64,000 nt of DNA from Bauldia sp. Lineage in GTDB: Bacteria > Pseudomonadota > Alphaproteobacteria > Rhizobiales > Kaistiaceae. The notes under the pieces are model-generated. The model was not told the DNA's origin, did no database searches, and was given only the letters and a program-made list of their open reading frames with translations. The stretch covers positions 186,001-250,000 of the forward strand of contig JAHCJY010000002.1 of NCBI GenBank assembly GCA_026126065.1, read 5' to 3'. The translations under genes were made by a program, and so were the position numbers. Below, one piece after another: positions 48,606 through 56,825 of the stretch. Each line of letters starts with the position of its first letter. The stretch's first letter is position 1.

Positions 48606-48913
48606 TGTTCGCTCCTTGATATGCGAGAACGGCTATCCGGAAGGCCGGCGCACCGTGGTGCGGCCTTCGGGAGAGCAGTTCTTCTGTCCTAAACTCTGAC
48701 TCTGGCAGCGTCGGCGATCCGCATCGCACCCGCCGCTCCGACCCGCGCAGCCCCCTTAACTGGGATGCCGCCATCAAAACTTAAAGTGCGACTGTTCATC
48801 CTGCTGAGGCTGCCTCTCATATTGCCCCCGCCTGACGGCGAGCGCCTGACCCGGAAACCCGGATCAGGCGACCTCCAATGTTCGTTCCGCAGGCGTCGAA
48901 GCCCGCGGCATGG

Positions 48914-48936
48914 ACCCTCGGGTCGAACCCGAGGGT
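48914..48936. promoter_or_regulatory. Hairpin in the rplL-rpoB spacer
   Basis: Perfect 10-bp inverted repeat ACCCTCGGGT / ACCCGAGGGT with a CGA loop, 22 nt past the rplL stop. Another imperfect stem (CGCCTGA / TCAGGCG arms) lies at 48843-48870. The 353-nt spacer 48606-48958 has no gene. In E. coli this spacer carries an attenuator and an RNase III site; these stems could do the same but lack a T-tract. Confidence 0.5.
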
Positions 48937-48958
48937 TCCGCTGAACCAGGCCTGCGGC

Positions 48959-49336
48959 CTACTTCAGCTCCACCTTGGCGCCGGCTGCTTCCAGCTGGGC
49001 CTTGAACTTGTTCGCGTCGTCCTTCGACACCGCTTCCTTGACCGCCTTCGGAGCGCCCTCGACCAGGTCCTTGGCTTCCTTGAGGCCAAGGCCCGTGATC
49101 GCACGGACTTCCTTGATGACGTTGATCTTCTGGGCGCCGGCGTCGGTGAGAATGACGTTGAACTCCGTCTTCTCCTCGACCGGGGCAGCCGCCGCGGCGG
49201 CGCCGCCGGCGGCCATCATGGCGACGGGAGCAGCGGCCGAAACGCCCCACTTCTCTTCAAGCATCTTCGAGAGCTCGGCGGCCTCGAGCACGGTGAGGGA
49301 CGAAAGCTCGTCCACGATCTTCGAAAGGTCAGCCAT
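48959..49336 (-). CDS. rplL: Ribosomal protein bL12 (L7/L12)
   Basis: 125-residue stalk protein. N-terminal dimerisation domain ([32 protein letters not shown]), an Ala-rich hinge ([18 protein letters not shown]) and the C-terminal factor-binding domain ending [18 protein letters not shown]. It recruits EF-Tu, EF-G and IF2. Lies 45 nt after rplJ. Confidence 0.97.
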   Translation of the reverse strand: MADLSKIVDELSSLTVLEAAELSKMLEEKWGVSAAAPVAMMAAGGAAAAAAPVEEKTEFNVILTDAGAQKINVIKEVRAITGLGLKEAKDLVEGAPKAVKEAVSKDDANKFKAQLEAAGAKVELK

Positions 49337-49381
49337 TTGATTGTTCCTGTTTGGATTCGAACCGTTGATAGGGTGTGTTTT

Positions 49382-49903
49382 CTAGGCCGCGGCCTGATCC
49401 TTCGACGCATAGGCGTTGAGCACGCGAGCAACCTGGGCGCCGGGGGCGCTGAGGACCTGCGCGATGCGCGAGGCGGGAGTCTGGATGATGCCCAGAATCT
49501 TCGCCCGCAACTCGTCGAGGGACGGAAGCGTCGCAAGGGCCTTGATGCCGTCGGCGTCGAGGGTTGTGCTCCCCATCGCCCCGCCAATGACCACGAGCTT
49601 GTCGTAGGTCTTGGCGAACTCGGTCGCGACCTTCGGGGCTGCGACCGGATCGTCCGAATAGGCGACGAGGGTCGGGCCCGTGAACATGTCTGCGATCGGC
49701 TCGGCGGCCGTACCCGCGAGCGCGCGCTTGGCAAGGCGGTTCTTCACCACCTTGGTGCTGGCGCCCACGGCACGCATGCGCTTCCGCAACGTCGTCATCT
49801 CGGCGACGTTGAGGCCGGTGTAGCGGGCAACGACCACCACCCCGGTCTTAGAAAACACGGTGTTGAGGCCTTCGACGAAGGCGCCCTTTTCCGCTCTTTC
49901 CAC
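49382..49903 (-). CDS. rplJ: Ribosomal protein uL10
   Basis: 173-residue stalk base that carries L12 dimers. Motifs: [28 protein letters not shown] and [10 protein letters not shown]. The start is a GTG (V-E-R-A-E-K-G) with AGGAG about 6 nt upstream; a longer upstream frame is rejected. The C-terminal helix [16 protein letters not shown] provides the L12 sites. Confidence 0.96.
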   Translation of the reverse strand: MERAEKGAFVEGLNTVFSKTGVVVVARYTGLNVAEMTTLRKRMRAVGASTKVVKNRLAKRALAGTAAEPIADMFTGPTLVAYSDDPVAAPKVATEFAKTYDKLVVIGGAMGSTTLDADGIKALATLPSLDELRAKILGIIQTPASRIAQVLSAPGAQVARVLNAYASKDQAAA

Positions 49904-50208
49904 TGCGTTACTCCTGTAGCGACTCGATCTTGCGACCGGACCGCCGGTTGCATGCGCCCCGCACCCGGATGGGCACGGGACCTCTCCAACCTGTCCGCCC
50001 GCGCGACCGGAGCGGTCGCTCAAGGCTTGGTTCGAACCCCGCCGTCCGGCGAACCGGAACGATCGTGGCCTCTCCCCGTCTGTGCAGGGCCCGCGAAGTG
50101 CGGCTTAAGCCGGGTGAACCGGCGCCTGCAGTCTCGGACAGGATGACCCGTGGCGGCGAACCGCCCCGGGCCCTTCCGGCCGCCGCCCCTCGCGGGACGG
50201 CAGCAAGC
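49904..50208 (-). other. rplA-rplJ spacer, candidate L10 leader
   Basis: 305 nt with no gene, upstream of rplJ. It has the position and length of an L10 leader that would bind the L10-L12 complex for feedback control. A perfect stem GCGACCG / CGGTCGC lies at 50003-50019 and further GC-rich complementarity occurs near 50105-50170. I cannot confirm the L10-leader consensus by eye; the regulatory role is inferred from context. Confidence 0.35.
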
Positions 50209-50922
50209 TCAGTTCGCGGACGAGCCGCTGCCCAGCACCGTCGACGGATCGACATGGACGCCCGGGCCCATGGTCGACGAGATCGCGATCTTCTGGACGT
50301 AGGTGCCCTTGGCGCCTGCCGGCTTCGCCTTCTGCACCGCATCGGCGAACGCGCGGATGTTGGCGAGCAGCGCCTCGGCGGTGAATGACGCCTTGCCGAC
50401 GCCGCCCTGGATGATGCCCGCCTTCTCGACGCGGAACTCGACCGAGCCACCCTTGGCGCCGCGAACGGCCTCGGCGACATCGGGGGTGACGGTGCCGACC
50501 TTCGGGTTCGGCATCAGGCCGCGCGGGCCGAGCACCTTACCGAGGCGGCCGACGAGCGGCATCATGTCGGGCGTTGCGATAACGCGGTCGAAGTCCATGC
50601 GGCCGCCCTGAACCTCGGTGACGAGATCCTCGGCGCCGACGACTTCGGCACCCGCGGCGCGGGCCTCGTCGGCCTTCTCGCCACGGGCGAACACGGCCAC
50701 GCGCATCGTGCGGCCGGAACCGCTCGGGAGCGCGACGACGCCGCGAACCATCTGGTCGGCGTGCCGCGGATCGACGCCGAGATTCATCGCGATCTCGATG
50801 GTCTCGTCGAACTTCGCGTTCGCCCGTTCCTTCACCGCCGCAACCGCCTCGTCGAGGGGGTACAGCTTCATGCGATCGATCCCGTCGAGGGCCGTACGCA
50901 GTCTCTTGCCTGCCTTCGCCAT
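50209..50922 (-). CDS. rplA: Ribosomal protein uL1
   Basis: 237-residue L1-stalk protein with [44 protein letters not shown] and the signature region [30 protein letters not shown]. It guides deacylated tRNA to the E site and in many bacteria represses the rplK-rplA mRNA. Lies 3 nt after rplK. Confidence 0.97.
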   Translation of the reverse strand: MAKAGKRLRTALDGIDRMKLYPLDEAVAAVKERANAKFDETIEIAMNLGVDPRHADQMVRGVVALPSGSGRTMRVAVFARGEKADEARAAGAEVVGAEDLVTEVQGGRMDFDRVIATPDMMPLVGRLGKVLGPRGLMPNPKVGTVTPDVAEAVRGAKGGSVEFRVEKAGIIQGGVGKASFTAEALLANIRAFADAVQKAKPAGAKGTYVQKIAISSTMGPGVHVDPSTVLGSGSSAN

Positions 50923-50925
50923 GGT

Positions 50926-51354
50926 CTAGTCCACCACCGTCAGGCCCATGGAGCGGGCCGAGCCTTCAACCATGCGCGCCGCGGCATCCACCGACTCCGC
51001 ATTGAGGTCGGCGAGCTTGGCCTTCGCGATTTCCTGCAGCTGGGCGCGGGTGATGTTCCCGGCCGAGCCCCGACCGGGATTCGTTGCGCCCTTGCCGACA
51101 CCGGCCGCCTTCTTGATGAGGTAAGACACCGGCGGCGTCTTCATCACGAACGTGAAGGACTTGTCCTGGTAGTAGGTGATGACCACCGGGACCGGCGAGC
51201 CCTTCTCCATGCCCTGCGTCTGGGCATTGAAGGCCTTGCAGAACTCCATGATGTTGATGCCGCGCTGACCGAGCGCCGGCCCGATGGGCGGCGACGGGGT
51301 CGCTGAGGCGGCCGACACCTGAAGCTTCAGGTAGCCAGCGACTTTCTTTGCCAT
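50926..51354 (-). CDS. rplK: Ribosomal protein uL11
   Basis: 142-residue GTPase-centre protein: [43 protein letters not shown] with the Pro-rich N-terminal loop targeted by thiostrepton, and C-terminal rRNA-binding domain [24 protein letters not shown]. It lies 99 nt after nusG. Confidence 0.97.
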   Translation of the reverse strand: MAKKVAGYLKLQVSAASATPSPPIGPALGQRGINIMEFCKAFNAQTQGMEKGSPVPVVITYYQDKSFTFVMKTPPVSYLIKKAAGVGKGATNPGRGSAGNITRAQLQEIAKAKLADLNAESVDAAARMVEGSARSMGLTVVD

Positions 51355-51453
51355 TCTTCGTTCCTCTCAACCGCCACAGCAGTGGCCTTCAGGAATGGCG
51401 TGGTACGGGCCCGGGGCGTTGGCGGCGCCCCTACCCTCCCACACCCTTTGCGA

Positions 51454-51993
51454 TCAGATCTTCTCGACCTGGCCGTACTCAAGCTCGACCGGGGTTGCGC
51501 GGCCGAAGATGGACACCGCAACCTTGAGGCGCGCACGCCCCTCGTCGATTTCCTCGACGAGGCCGTTGAACGACGCAAACGGGCCGTCCGACACACGGAC
51601 CTGCTCGCCGACATCGAAGCTGATCGAAGGCTTCGGACGCTCCACGCCCTCCTGCACCTGCTGCAGGATGTGCTGCGCCTCGCGGTCCGAGATCGGCATC
51701 GGCCGCGAATCCGCGCCGAGGAACCCGGTGACCTTCGGGGTATTCTTGATGAGGTGATACGCCTCGTCGGTCATCGCCATCTTCACCAGGACGTAGCCCG
51801 GGAAGAACTTCCGCTCGGCATCCACCTTCCGGCCGCGACGGACCTCGACGACCTTCTCGGTCGGCACGAGAATCTCGTCGAACAGGTCGGTGAGGCCGCG
51901 CTGATCCGCGGTTTCACGGATCGATTCAGCCACCTTCTTCTCGAAGTTCGAGTAGGCGTGGACGATATACCAGCGCTTGGCCGGGGCGTTCAT
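51454..51993 (-). CDS. nusG: Transcription termination/antitermination factor NusG
   Basis: 179-residue factor. The NGN domain starts KRWYIVHAYSNFEKKVAESI and contains KFFPGYVLVKMAM; the C-terminal KOW domain is EQVRVSDGPFASFNGLVEEIDEGRARLKVAVSIFGRATPVELEYGQVEKI. It links RNA polymerase to Rho or to ribosomal S10. Lies 15 nt after secE. Confidence 0.97.
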   Translation of the reverse strand: MNAPAKRWYIVHAYSNFEKKVAESIRETADQRGLTDLFDEILVPTEKVVEVRRGRKVDAERKFFPGYVLVKMAMTDEAYHLIKNTPKVTGFLGADSRPMPISDREAQHILQQVQEGVERPKPSISFDVGEQVRVSDGPFASFNGLVEEIDEGRARLKVAVSIFGRATPVELEYGQVEKI

Positions 51994-52008
51994 TCGGTCG
52001 TCCCTTCG

Positions 52009-52317
52009 CTACTGGTTCTTGCGCGCCTGGGACATCGACCAGGCGATGTAGCCGAGGGCAGCGAGCCCCGCGACCACGCCCACCAGAAGCCACGGGCTCA
52101 TGCCGAACGGACACTGCGCGCCGTCGCCGGTGAGCAGACACCGCGACCCCGCGCCCAGGATGCCGTCGACGATGAGGAAGAAGATCGCCGCGATCGTCGC
52201 GAACACGAACACCATGATCGTCGAGATCACGGTCTCGCGGCGCGTCGGCCACACGACCTTCGAAACCTCCGCCCGCACCTGCTGCAGGAAGGTGAAAGGA
52301 TTGGTTCTTTCGGCCAT
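52009..52317 (-). CDS. secE: Preprotein translocase subunit SecE with extra C-terminal membrane segment
   Basis: 102-residue SecE. The core FTFLQQVRAEVSKVVWPTRRETVISTIMVFVFATIAAIFFLIVDGILG contains the conserved amphipathic helix and the essential membrane helix. Alphaproteobacterial SecE usually ends soon after this point (about 65 residues). Here ~37 more residues follow: a short loop with two cysteines (RCLLTGDGAQC) and a second hydrophobic segment (WLLVGVVAGLAALGYIAW). Reading frame and the 15-nt gap to nusG are normal, so it is not an obvious frameshift. Confidence 0.93.
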   Translation of the reverse strand: MAERTNPFTFLQQVRAEVSKVVWPTRRETVISTIMVFVFATIAAIFFLIVDGILGAGSRCLLTGDGAQCPFGMSPWLLVGVVAGLAALGYIAWSMSQARKNQ

Positions 52318-52385
52318 TAAGTCCGCTCAAGCCATGAAGGCGCGCAGACTCAACAGTCAGCGCGCCTGTCCTTGGGGTGTCGCTC

Positions 52386-52414
52386 TACATAGGCCCTGAC
52401 CGCGCGGGACTCAA
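52386..52414 (-). promoter_or_regulatory. Promoter of the secE-nusG operon
   Basis: Minus-strand TTGAGT (52414-52409), 17-nt spacer and TATGTA (52391-52386). It lies between the tRNA-Trp gene and secE, leaving a leader of about 60 nt. Confidence 0.6.
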
Positions 52415-52446
52415 CCCCTTTGTTGCGGGAGGTTGCGCGGTGGAAT

Positions 52447-52522
52447 TGGCAGGGGCGGTAGGATTCGAACCTACGGCCACCGGTTTTGGAGACCGGTGCT
52501 CTACCAGCTGAGCTACACCCCT
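52447..52522 (-). tRNA. tRNA-Trp (CCA)
   Basis: 76-nt tRNA including encoded CCA. Acceptor AGGGGTG pairs with the CACCCCT-type 3' arm; anticodon stem CCGGT/ACCGG encloses loop CTCCAAA with anticodon CCA; T arm GGTTCGAATC is standard. It precedes secE-nusG, the usual arrangement. Confidence 0.95.
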
Positions 52523-52862
52523 CTATGCCTGCCCGCTTTCGCAGGCGGCGCGGGTACCTCTAGTCGAGGTCGCTGCCGGACTTCAAGCGCGATCCGCGAC
52601 CGGCCCCGAAAAGCATAGTCCCGGCAGCGCCGGCCCGATCGAAGCCCACGTCCGGCGGAGCCGGAGGGAACGCCCGGTTGCGGCGGCCGAACGCAGCGAA
52701 ATTGCCGCCGACCGCCCAGTGGGTGCCACGGTATTCGAGGCGGTAGGAGAGCTTCGCCTCGACCAGGCCGAGCGGCCGCGTTTATGCCAGAGGCTGGCGC
52801 CCCGCGAACATTCGGTCCCACGCAAGATCGAACGCAGGCGGCCGCCGGTCCTGCGCGCTTGC
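52523..52862. other. 340-nt gap without a recognisable gene
   Basis: Between the 3' end of the PP-loop gene and tRNA-Trp. GC-rich, with no convincing reading frame, terminator T-tract or repeat. It should contain the tRNA-Trp promoter, but I see no clear -35/-10 pair. Confidence 0.4.
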
Positions 52863-54020
52863 CTACCGCCGAAGGCCAAGACTGCGGAGAAGGCGTTTTG
52901 GCGGTCCGCGCCAGTCGCGTTCCTCGGCGCGGCGCAGCCTGGCGTCATAACGCCTGAGGCTGGTCTCCAGCGCGTCCGCCGGTCGGCCGCGCTGACGCAG
53001 CCGCGCCGCGGCCGCCCTCAGGAACGGAAGGTCGTTGGTCCGCGGTTCGAGAGTGGCGATGGCGTCGTCGAGGTCGGCCTCGACGAAGGACCCGGCCGCG
53101 GCGTCCTCAAGGCCGACCGCGGCGAGTTCCACCAGGGTCCGCCGGCACTTGTGGCACCGGCCGCAATTGAGGGGGCCGGCAATCGGCGTCTCCCAGCAGA
53201 CATGCAGGAGCGACAGGTCCACCTGCCAGTCGCGCAGGAAGCTCAGTTTGTCGAGCCGGGCGACGTCATGCCCGTCGTGGATCACCCGCGTGACGGTGCT
53301 GAAGGTGTTGTCGTCCAGACTGGGATGCGAGCCGTGGGGGCGGAGTTCCGGGACGTCCTTCGCGCTCGCGAGGCGATAGACGCCCGGCCCGCTGGCATGC
53401 GCCATGCCGATGAGGAAGCCGCTGAAGAGGCGAGCCATGTAGCTTTCGAAATCGACGCCCTCGCGGAAGTTCGTGTCGACCACCTCTATCTCGACGCCGA
53501 GCGGCGCGAGCCCTTCCGCGAGGCGATCAGCCAGCCGGTCGAACACGGGCCGCTCGTCGTCGGCCTGCGTGTGGCCGCCGAGACCGGCGTCGAAGCGGTA
53601 GGCGAGCAGCCCCCGGCCAATCCGCCAGGGATGGCCGGCAGGAAAGCTTCGGAGATTGCGATGAAGGGTGAAGAGCGAATCGATCCCGCCGGTGAAGAAC
53701 GAAGCGGCGGGGCGGGCAGCGCCCTTCGTCGCGTGCCACGACGTTGCCTCGATCGTCATCGGCAAAAAGCCCCACCAATGGCTCGCGAATGCGCCGGCGG
53801 TGGCGAGCGCTCCGGCCAGTACCGGATCGAGCGGGCCCTCGACGAGAATCCGACCCTCGCCGGACTGCAAGGCGAGACGGTGGAAGGCGACCGCAAAGGC
53901 CTCGTAGCCGGCAACCGGCTCGCGCCGCCTCACCCAGGACCGCCGTTCGCCACCGCTGCGCTCGAACACGACCGTCGCGGCGACTTCCCGCTCATCCGCC
54001 TGGAGGTCGCGGATGATCAT
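52863..54020 (-). CDS. QueC-like PP-loop ATP pyrophosphatase-type protein, function unknown
   Basis: 385-residue protein. FTGGIDS (109-115) is a PP-loop like the SGGxDS of QueC, asparagine synthetases and tRNA thiolases, which adenylate a substrate. A C-terminal cluster Cys275, Cys286, Cys289 and Cys292 (HVCWE...NCGRCHKCRRT) has nearly the spacing of the QueC zinc site. Between them lie GSHPSLDD and RLDKLSFL segments recurring in uncharacterised PP-loop proteins. It is longer than QueC (about 230 residues) with an extra ~100-residue N-terminal part. It lies between tRNA-Gly and tRNA-Trp, where tufB usually sits. Substrate unknown. Confidence 0.75.
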   Translation of the reverse strand: MIIRDLQADEREVAATVVFERSGGERRSWVRRREPVAGYEAFAVAFHRLALQSGEGRILVEGPLDPVLAGALATAGAFASHWWGFLPMTIEATSWHATKGAARPAASFFTGGIDSLFTLHRNLRSFPAGHPWRIGRGLLAYRFDAGLGGHTQADDERPVFDRLADRLAEGLAPLGVEIEVVDTNFREGVDFESYMARLFSGFLIGMAHASGPGVYRLASAKDVPELRPHGSHPSLDDNTFSTVTRVIHDGHDVARLDKLSFLRDWQVDLSLLHVCWETPIAGPLNCGRCHKCRRTLVELAAVGLEDAAAGSFVEADLDDAIATLEPRTNDLPFLRAAAARLRQRGRPADALETSLRRYDARLRRAEERDWRGPPKRLLRSLGLRR

Positions 54021-54063
54021 CGGACGGCTCGACCGGTCACGCGGAGCGCTGATGGCGGGGGGT

Positions 54064-54137
54064 TGGAGCGGGTGAAGGGAATCGAACCCTCGTATTCAGC
54101 TTGGAAGGCTGCTGCTCTACCATTGAGCTACACCCGC
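54064..54137 (-). tRNA. tRNA-Gly (TCC)
   Basis: 74 nt with encoded CCA. Acceptor GCGGGTG/CACCCGC, D arm AGCTCAATGGTAGAGC, anticodon loop CTTCCAA with anticodon TCC, T arm GGTTCGATTCC. Part of the tRNA-Tyr/tRNA-Gly pair conserved near tufB and secE in many Proteobacteria. Confidence 0.95.
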
Positions 54138-54209
54138 GCTTCGCACGCGAAGCTCAGATACCAGAATTTGGCGGCCGCGAAAGCCCATCGCTTCCGCGAT
54201 CAGCGGCCG

Positions 54210-54482
54210 TCAGCCCTCGAAGAAGAAGCGGATCGATTCTCCTACGGGGAAGAAATCACTGGTGGTCGGGTCCACCATGATTGCCACATACTCCCCTCCG
54301 TCGGTGCGCACATACTCGGGGCCGCCGATGAGGGCTTCGCCGAGTCCGCTCCGTACGACGCCGCCGCGGTGAATCGTACCGGACCAGCCCCTCTCCAGCA
54401 TGAGCACAAATCCGCGGCCGGCGATGGTGAACACCTGCTTGATTACGCCTTCGCCAGTCATGCGCTCTGAAGGGCTCGGCAT
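54210..54482 (-). CDS. Small beta-barrel-like protein resembling EF-Tu domain 2
   Basis: 90 residues. The segment VFTIAGRGFVLMLERGW (about 16-32) resembles the start of EF-Tu domain 2 in this window ([18 protein letters not shown]), and the rest (GGPEYVRTDGGEYVAIMV) is beta-strand-like. No GTPase motifs. It lies between tRNA-Tyr and tRNA-Gly at the locus where tufB is often found, so a domain remnant or an independent translation-barrel protein are both possible. An internal ATG at 54461 is an alternative start. The similarity is by eye only. Confidence 0.55.
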   Translation of the reverse strand: MPSPSERMTGEGVIKQVFTIAGRGFVLMLERGWSGTIHRGGVVRSGLGEALIGGPEYVRTDGGEYVAIMVDPTTSDFFPVGESIRFFFEG

Positions 54483-54528
54483 GTCGTGACCAAAGCGTCC
54501 GAAAGGCTCGATCCGCGGACTGGAAAGA

Positions 54529-54613
54529 TGGTGGGGGAGGTAGGACTCGAACCTACGAAGGCTAAGCCAGCGGATTTACAGTCCGCCCCCTTTGCCGCTC
54601 GGGACACTCCCCC
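54529..54613 (-). tRNA. tRNA-Tyr (GTA)
   Basis: 85 nt, class II with a long variable arm (GGCTTAGCC region). Acceptor GGGGGAG/CTCCCCC, anticodon loop CTGTAAA with anticodon GTA, encoded CCA. First of the tRNA group on the minus strand and divergent from rlmB; the 190-nt gap to rlmB carries both promoter regions. Confidence 0.95.
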
Positions 54614-54804
54614 ATCGGTTCATGCCTGAGGCAGAACATTCAGGTCGCAAAGCGATCCGCACGGGGCGGCGCTCGGCTTGGCGCGTGGCGTTATGGCGAG
54701 CGGCTACCGGCCTGTCAACGCGCCAGGGCCACACGCCCGAGGCCGTTCCGCCGCACCCCCGTACCGTTTGCCGCCGCGCCGGCGCGACCCTATAAGCCCC
54801 GCCC

Positions 54805-55623
54805 ATGCCGACCGACCGCCCGAGCCCGCGTCCCCGCCGAGACCGGCCGCCCCGGCAGGGCCGTCCGGGCGGCTATCGCGGCCTCAGCCCGGAAGAACGG
54901 CGCCCGGAAAAGCTCTGGGTCTACGGCCTCCATCCGGTGGCGGCGGCGCTCGGAAACCCGCGCCGCACCGTCCTTCGTCTCCTTGCCACCGACAATGCGC
55001 TTCGCCGGCTTGCGGAGATGGGCGCGACCATCGCAATTCCGGTCGACCCGGCCTCGCCGCGCGATCTCGACCGCATCCTCGGCGCCGAGGCGGTTCACCA
55101 GGGCGTCGCGGCGGAGGTGGAGCCCCTCCCCTCGCCGCCGCTCAGCGAACTGCCGCCCTCCGCGCGGCTCGTCCTCCTCCTCGACCAGGTGACCGACCCG
55201 CACAATGTCGGCGCGATCCTGAGGTCCGCCGCGGCGATGGCGGCGGACGCGGTGATCGTCACCGGCCGGCATTCGCCGACGGAGTCGGGCGTGCTGGCAA
55301 AGTCCGCCTCGGGTGCGCTCGACACCGTCCCCGTCCTCACGGTCCAGAACCTTGCCCGCGCCCTGTCGGAACTGGGTGATCTCGGCTTCCGCCGCATCGG
55401 CCTCGATTCGGACGGCGAGACCGAGATCGAAGCGGCGATGGGCGGCGACCGGATCGCGCTCGTCCTCGGGGCCGAGGGCAAGGGTCTCCGCCAGTTGACG
55501 CGCGCCACATGCGACGTGGTCGCCCGGCTCGACCTGCCGGGCGCGATCCGCAGCCTCAACGTCTCGAACGCCGCGGTCCTGGCGCTTTACCTCGCCCGCC
55601 GGGCGCTCGACCGGTCGCATTGA
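54805..55623 (+). CDS. rlmB: 23S rRNA (guanosine-2'-O)-methyltransferase RlmB
   Basis: 272-residue SPOUT (TrmH-family) methyltransferase that modifies G2251 of 23S rRNA in E. coli. The N-terminal substrate-binding domain has YGLHPVAAALGNP; the knotted catalytic domain has LDQVTDPHNVGAILRSAAAM (motif 1), LVLGAEGKGLRQLTR (motif 2) and SLNVSNAAVLALYLARR (motif 3). About 35 Arg/Pro-rich residues precede the first domain. rlmB divergent from tRNA-Tyr is common in alphaproteobacteria. Confidence 0.94.
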   Translation: MPTDRPSPRPRRDRPPRQGRPGGYRGLSPEERRPEKLWVYGLHPVAAALGNPRRTVLRLLATDNALRRLAEMGATIAIPVDPASPRDLDRILGAEAVHQGVAAEVEPLPSPPLSELPPSARLVLLLDQVTDPHNVGAILRSAAAMAADAVIVTGRHSPTESGVLAKSASGALDTVPVLTVQNLARALSELGDLGFRRIGLDSDGETEIEAAMGGDRIALVLGAEGKGLRQLTRATCDVVARLDLPGAIRSLNVSNAAVLALYLARRALDRSH

Positions 55624-55712
55624 GGAATCGTTCGCACTGACTTCGGGGCAGGCCTTCCGGATGCCCGCAACTGCCGCTACTGATCGCGTTCCCATTGCAA
55701 GGAACGTGAACG

Positions 55713-56531
55713 ATGCGTGCAGCAGTTGCGGCCCTGTTCGTGGCCATCGGAGTCCTTTCCACCGGCGCGAGCGCACAGGAGCGCGCCACGCCCGCGGAGG
55801 CACAGGCCATGGCGGAGGCGGCCGCGGCCTACCTCACCGCCAACGGTCCCGACGTCGCCTACCCGGCCTTCAACGACGCGCCGGAATGGCATGACCGGGA
55901 CCTCTACGTGTTCGTGATCGCCGATGGCGGGATCAACCTCTCGCATGGCGCCAATCATGACCTGATCGGAACTGACATCAGTGGTCTGGTCGACCGCAAC
56001 GGCGTCTATTTCGTCCGCGAGTTCCTCGCCGTCGAGACGGCCGGCTGGGTCGGCTATGTCTATACGAACCCCACCACGGGCCTCGACGAGCCCAAGCAGA
56101 GCTATGTCATCCGACTTGGCGACCTGATCCTCGGCGTCGGCGCCTATGTCCCGGAGCGTGCCTCGCTGGTGGAGGCGCAGGCGATGGCGGAGGCAGCCGC
56201 CGACCTCCTCGCGACCGCCGGACCGGACGCTGCATTTGCAGCCTTCAACACCGATCCCGTTTGGCGGGAGCGCGATCTTTACGTCTTCGCCCTTCGCGTC
56301 GCCGACGGGATGACCGTTGCGCACGGGGCCGACGCTGCCCGCATCGGCACCATCCAGGACCTCGTCGACCGGAACGGGGTCTACTTCATCCGCGAATTCC
56401 TCGCGGTCGAGACGGCCGGCTGGGTCGACTACGTCTTCACCAACCCCACCACGGGCGCGGACGAGGCCAAGCAGAGCTACATCGTGCCGGTCGGCGACTT
56501 CGTAGTAGGCGTCGGCGCTTACACGCCGTAG
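55713..56531 (+). CDS. Exported protein of two near-identical Cache-like repeats
   Basis: 272-residue protein with a signal peptide (MRAAVAALFVAIGVLSTGASAQ). The mature part is two copies of a ~120-residue module (about 27-150 and 152-272). Each starts AEAQAMAEAAA, has RDLYVF, and ends with LVDRNGVYF[VI]REFLAVETAGW, NPTTG and KQSY motifs typical of single-Cache/sCache_2 domains. Cache domains bind small extracellular ligands, usually attached to sensors; here there is no transmembrane or signalling domain. It may be a free periplasmic binding protein. The gap 56532-56825 has a GCAGCGGC/GCCGCTGC stem but no gene. Confidence 0.8.
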   Translation: MRAAVAALFVAIGVLSTGASAQERATPAEAQAMAEAAAAYLTANGPDVAYPAFNDAPEWHDRDLYVFVIADGGINLSHGANHDLIGTDISGLVDRNGVYFVREFLAVETAGWVGYVYTNPTTGLDEPKQSYVIRLGDLILGVGAYVPERASLVEAQAMAEAAADLLATAGPDAAFAAFNTDPVWRERDLYVFALRVADGMTVAHGADAARIGTIQDLVDRNGVYFIREFLAVETAGWVDYVFTNPTTGADEAKQSYIVPVGDFVVGVGAYTP

Positions 56532-56825
56532 CGCGCCGGACACGAGCAGCGGCGGCCGCGTGCAGCCGCTGCAAACCTCGCCCGTGCCCAAACGGCCGGG
56601 TTGGCGTTGGCACCGCCCGCTTCTCGGATTGCCTATGGCGCTCCTGAGCGAGCGCCGGCCGCGCGCTGCCCGATCCTTCCTTCAAGCCCGATCGCGCGTG
56701 AGATCATCCGGTGGACGCGGCCACCAACATGTCCTGAGCGCTCGAATTCCCGCGCCAACGGCATGGATCGCCGGATACCCCGATGATAGTAGGGTCGCGA
56801 TGCGACGGCCGGAGCGGGGGTGCAG

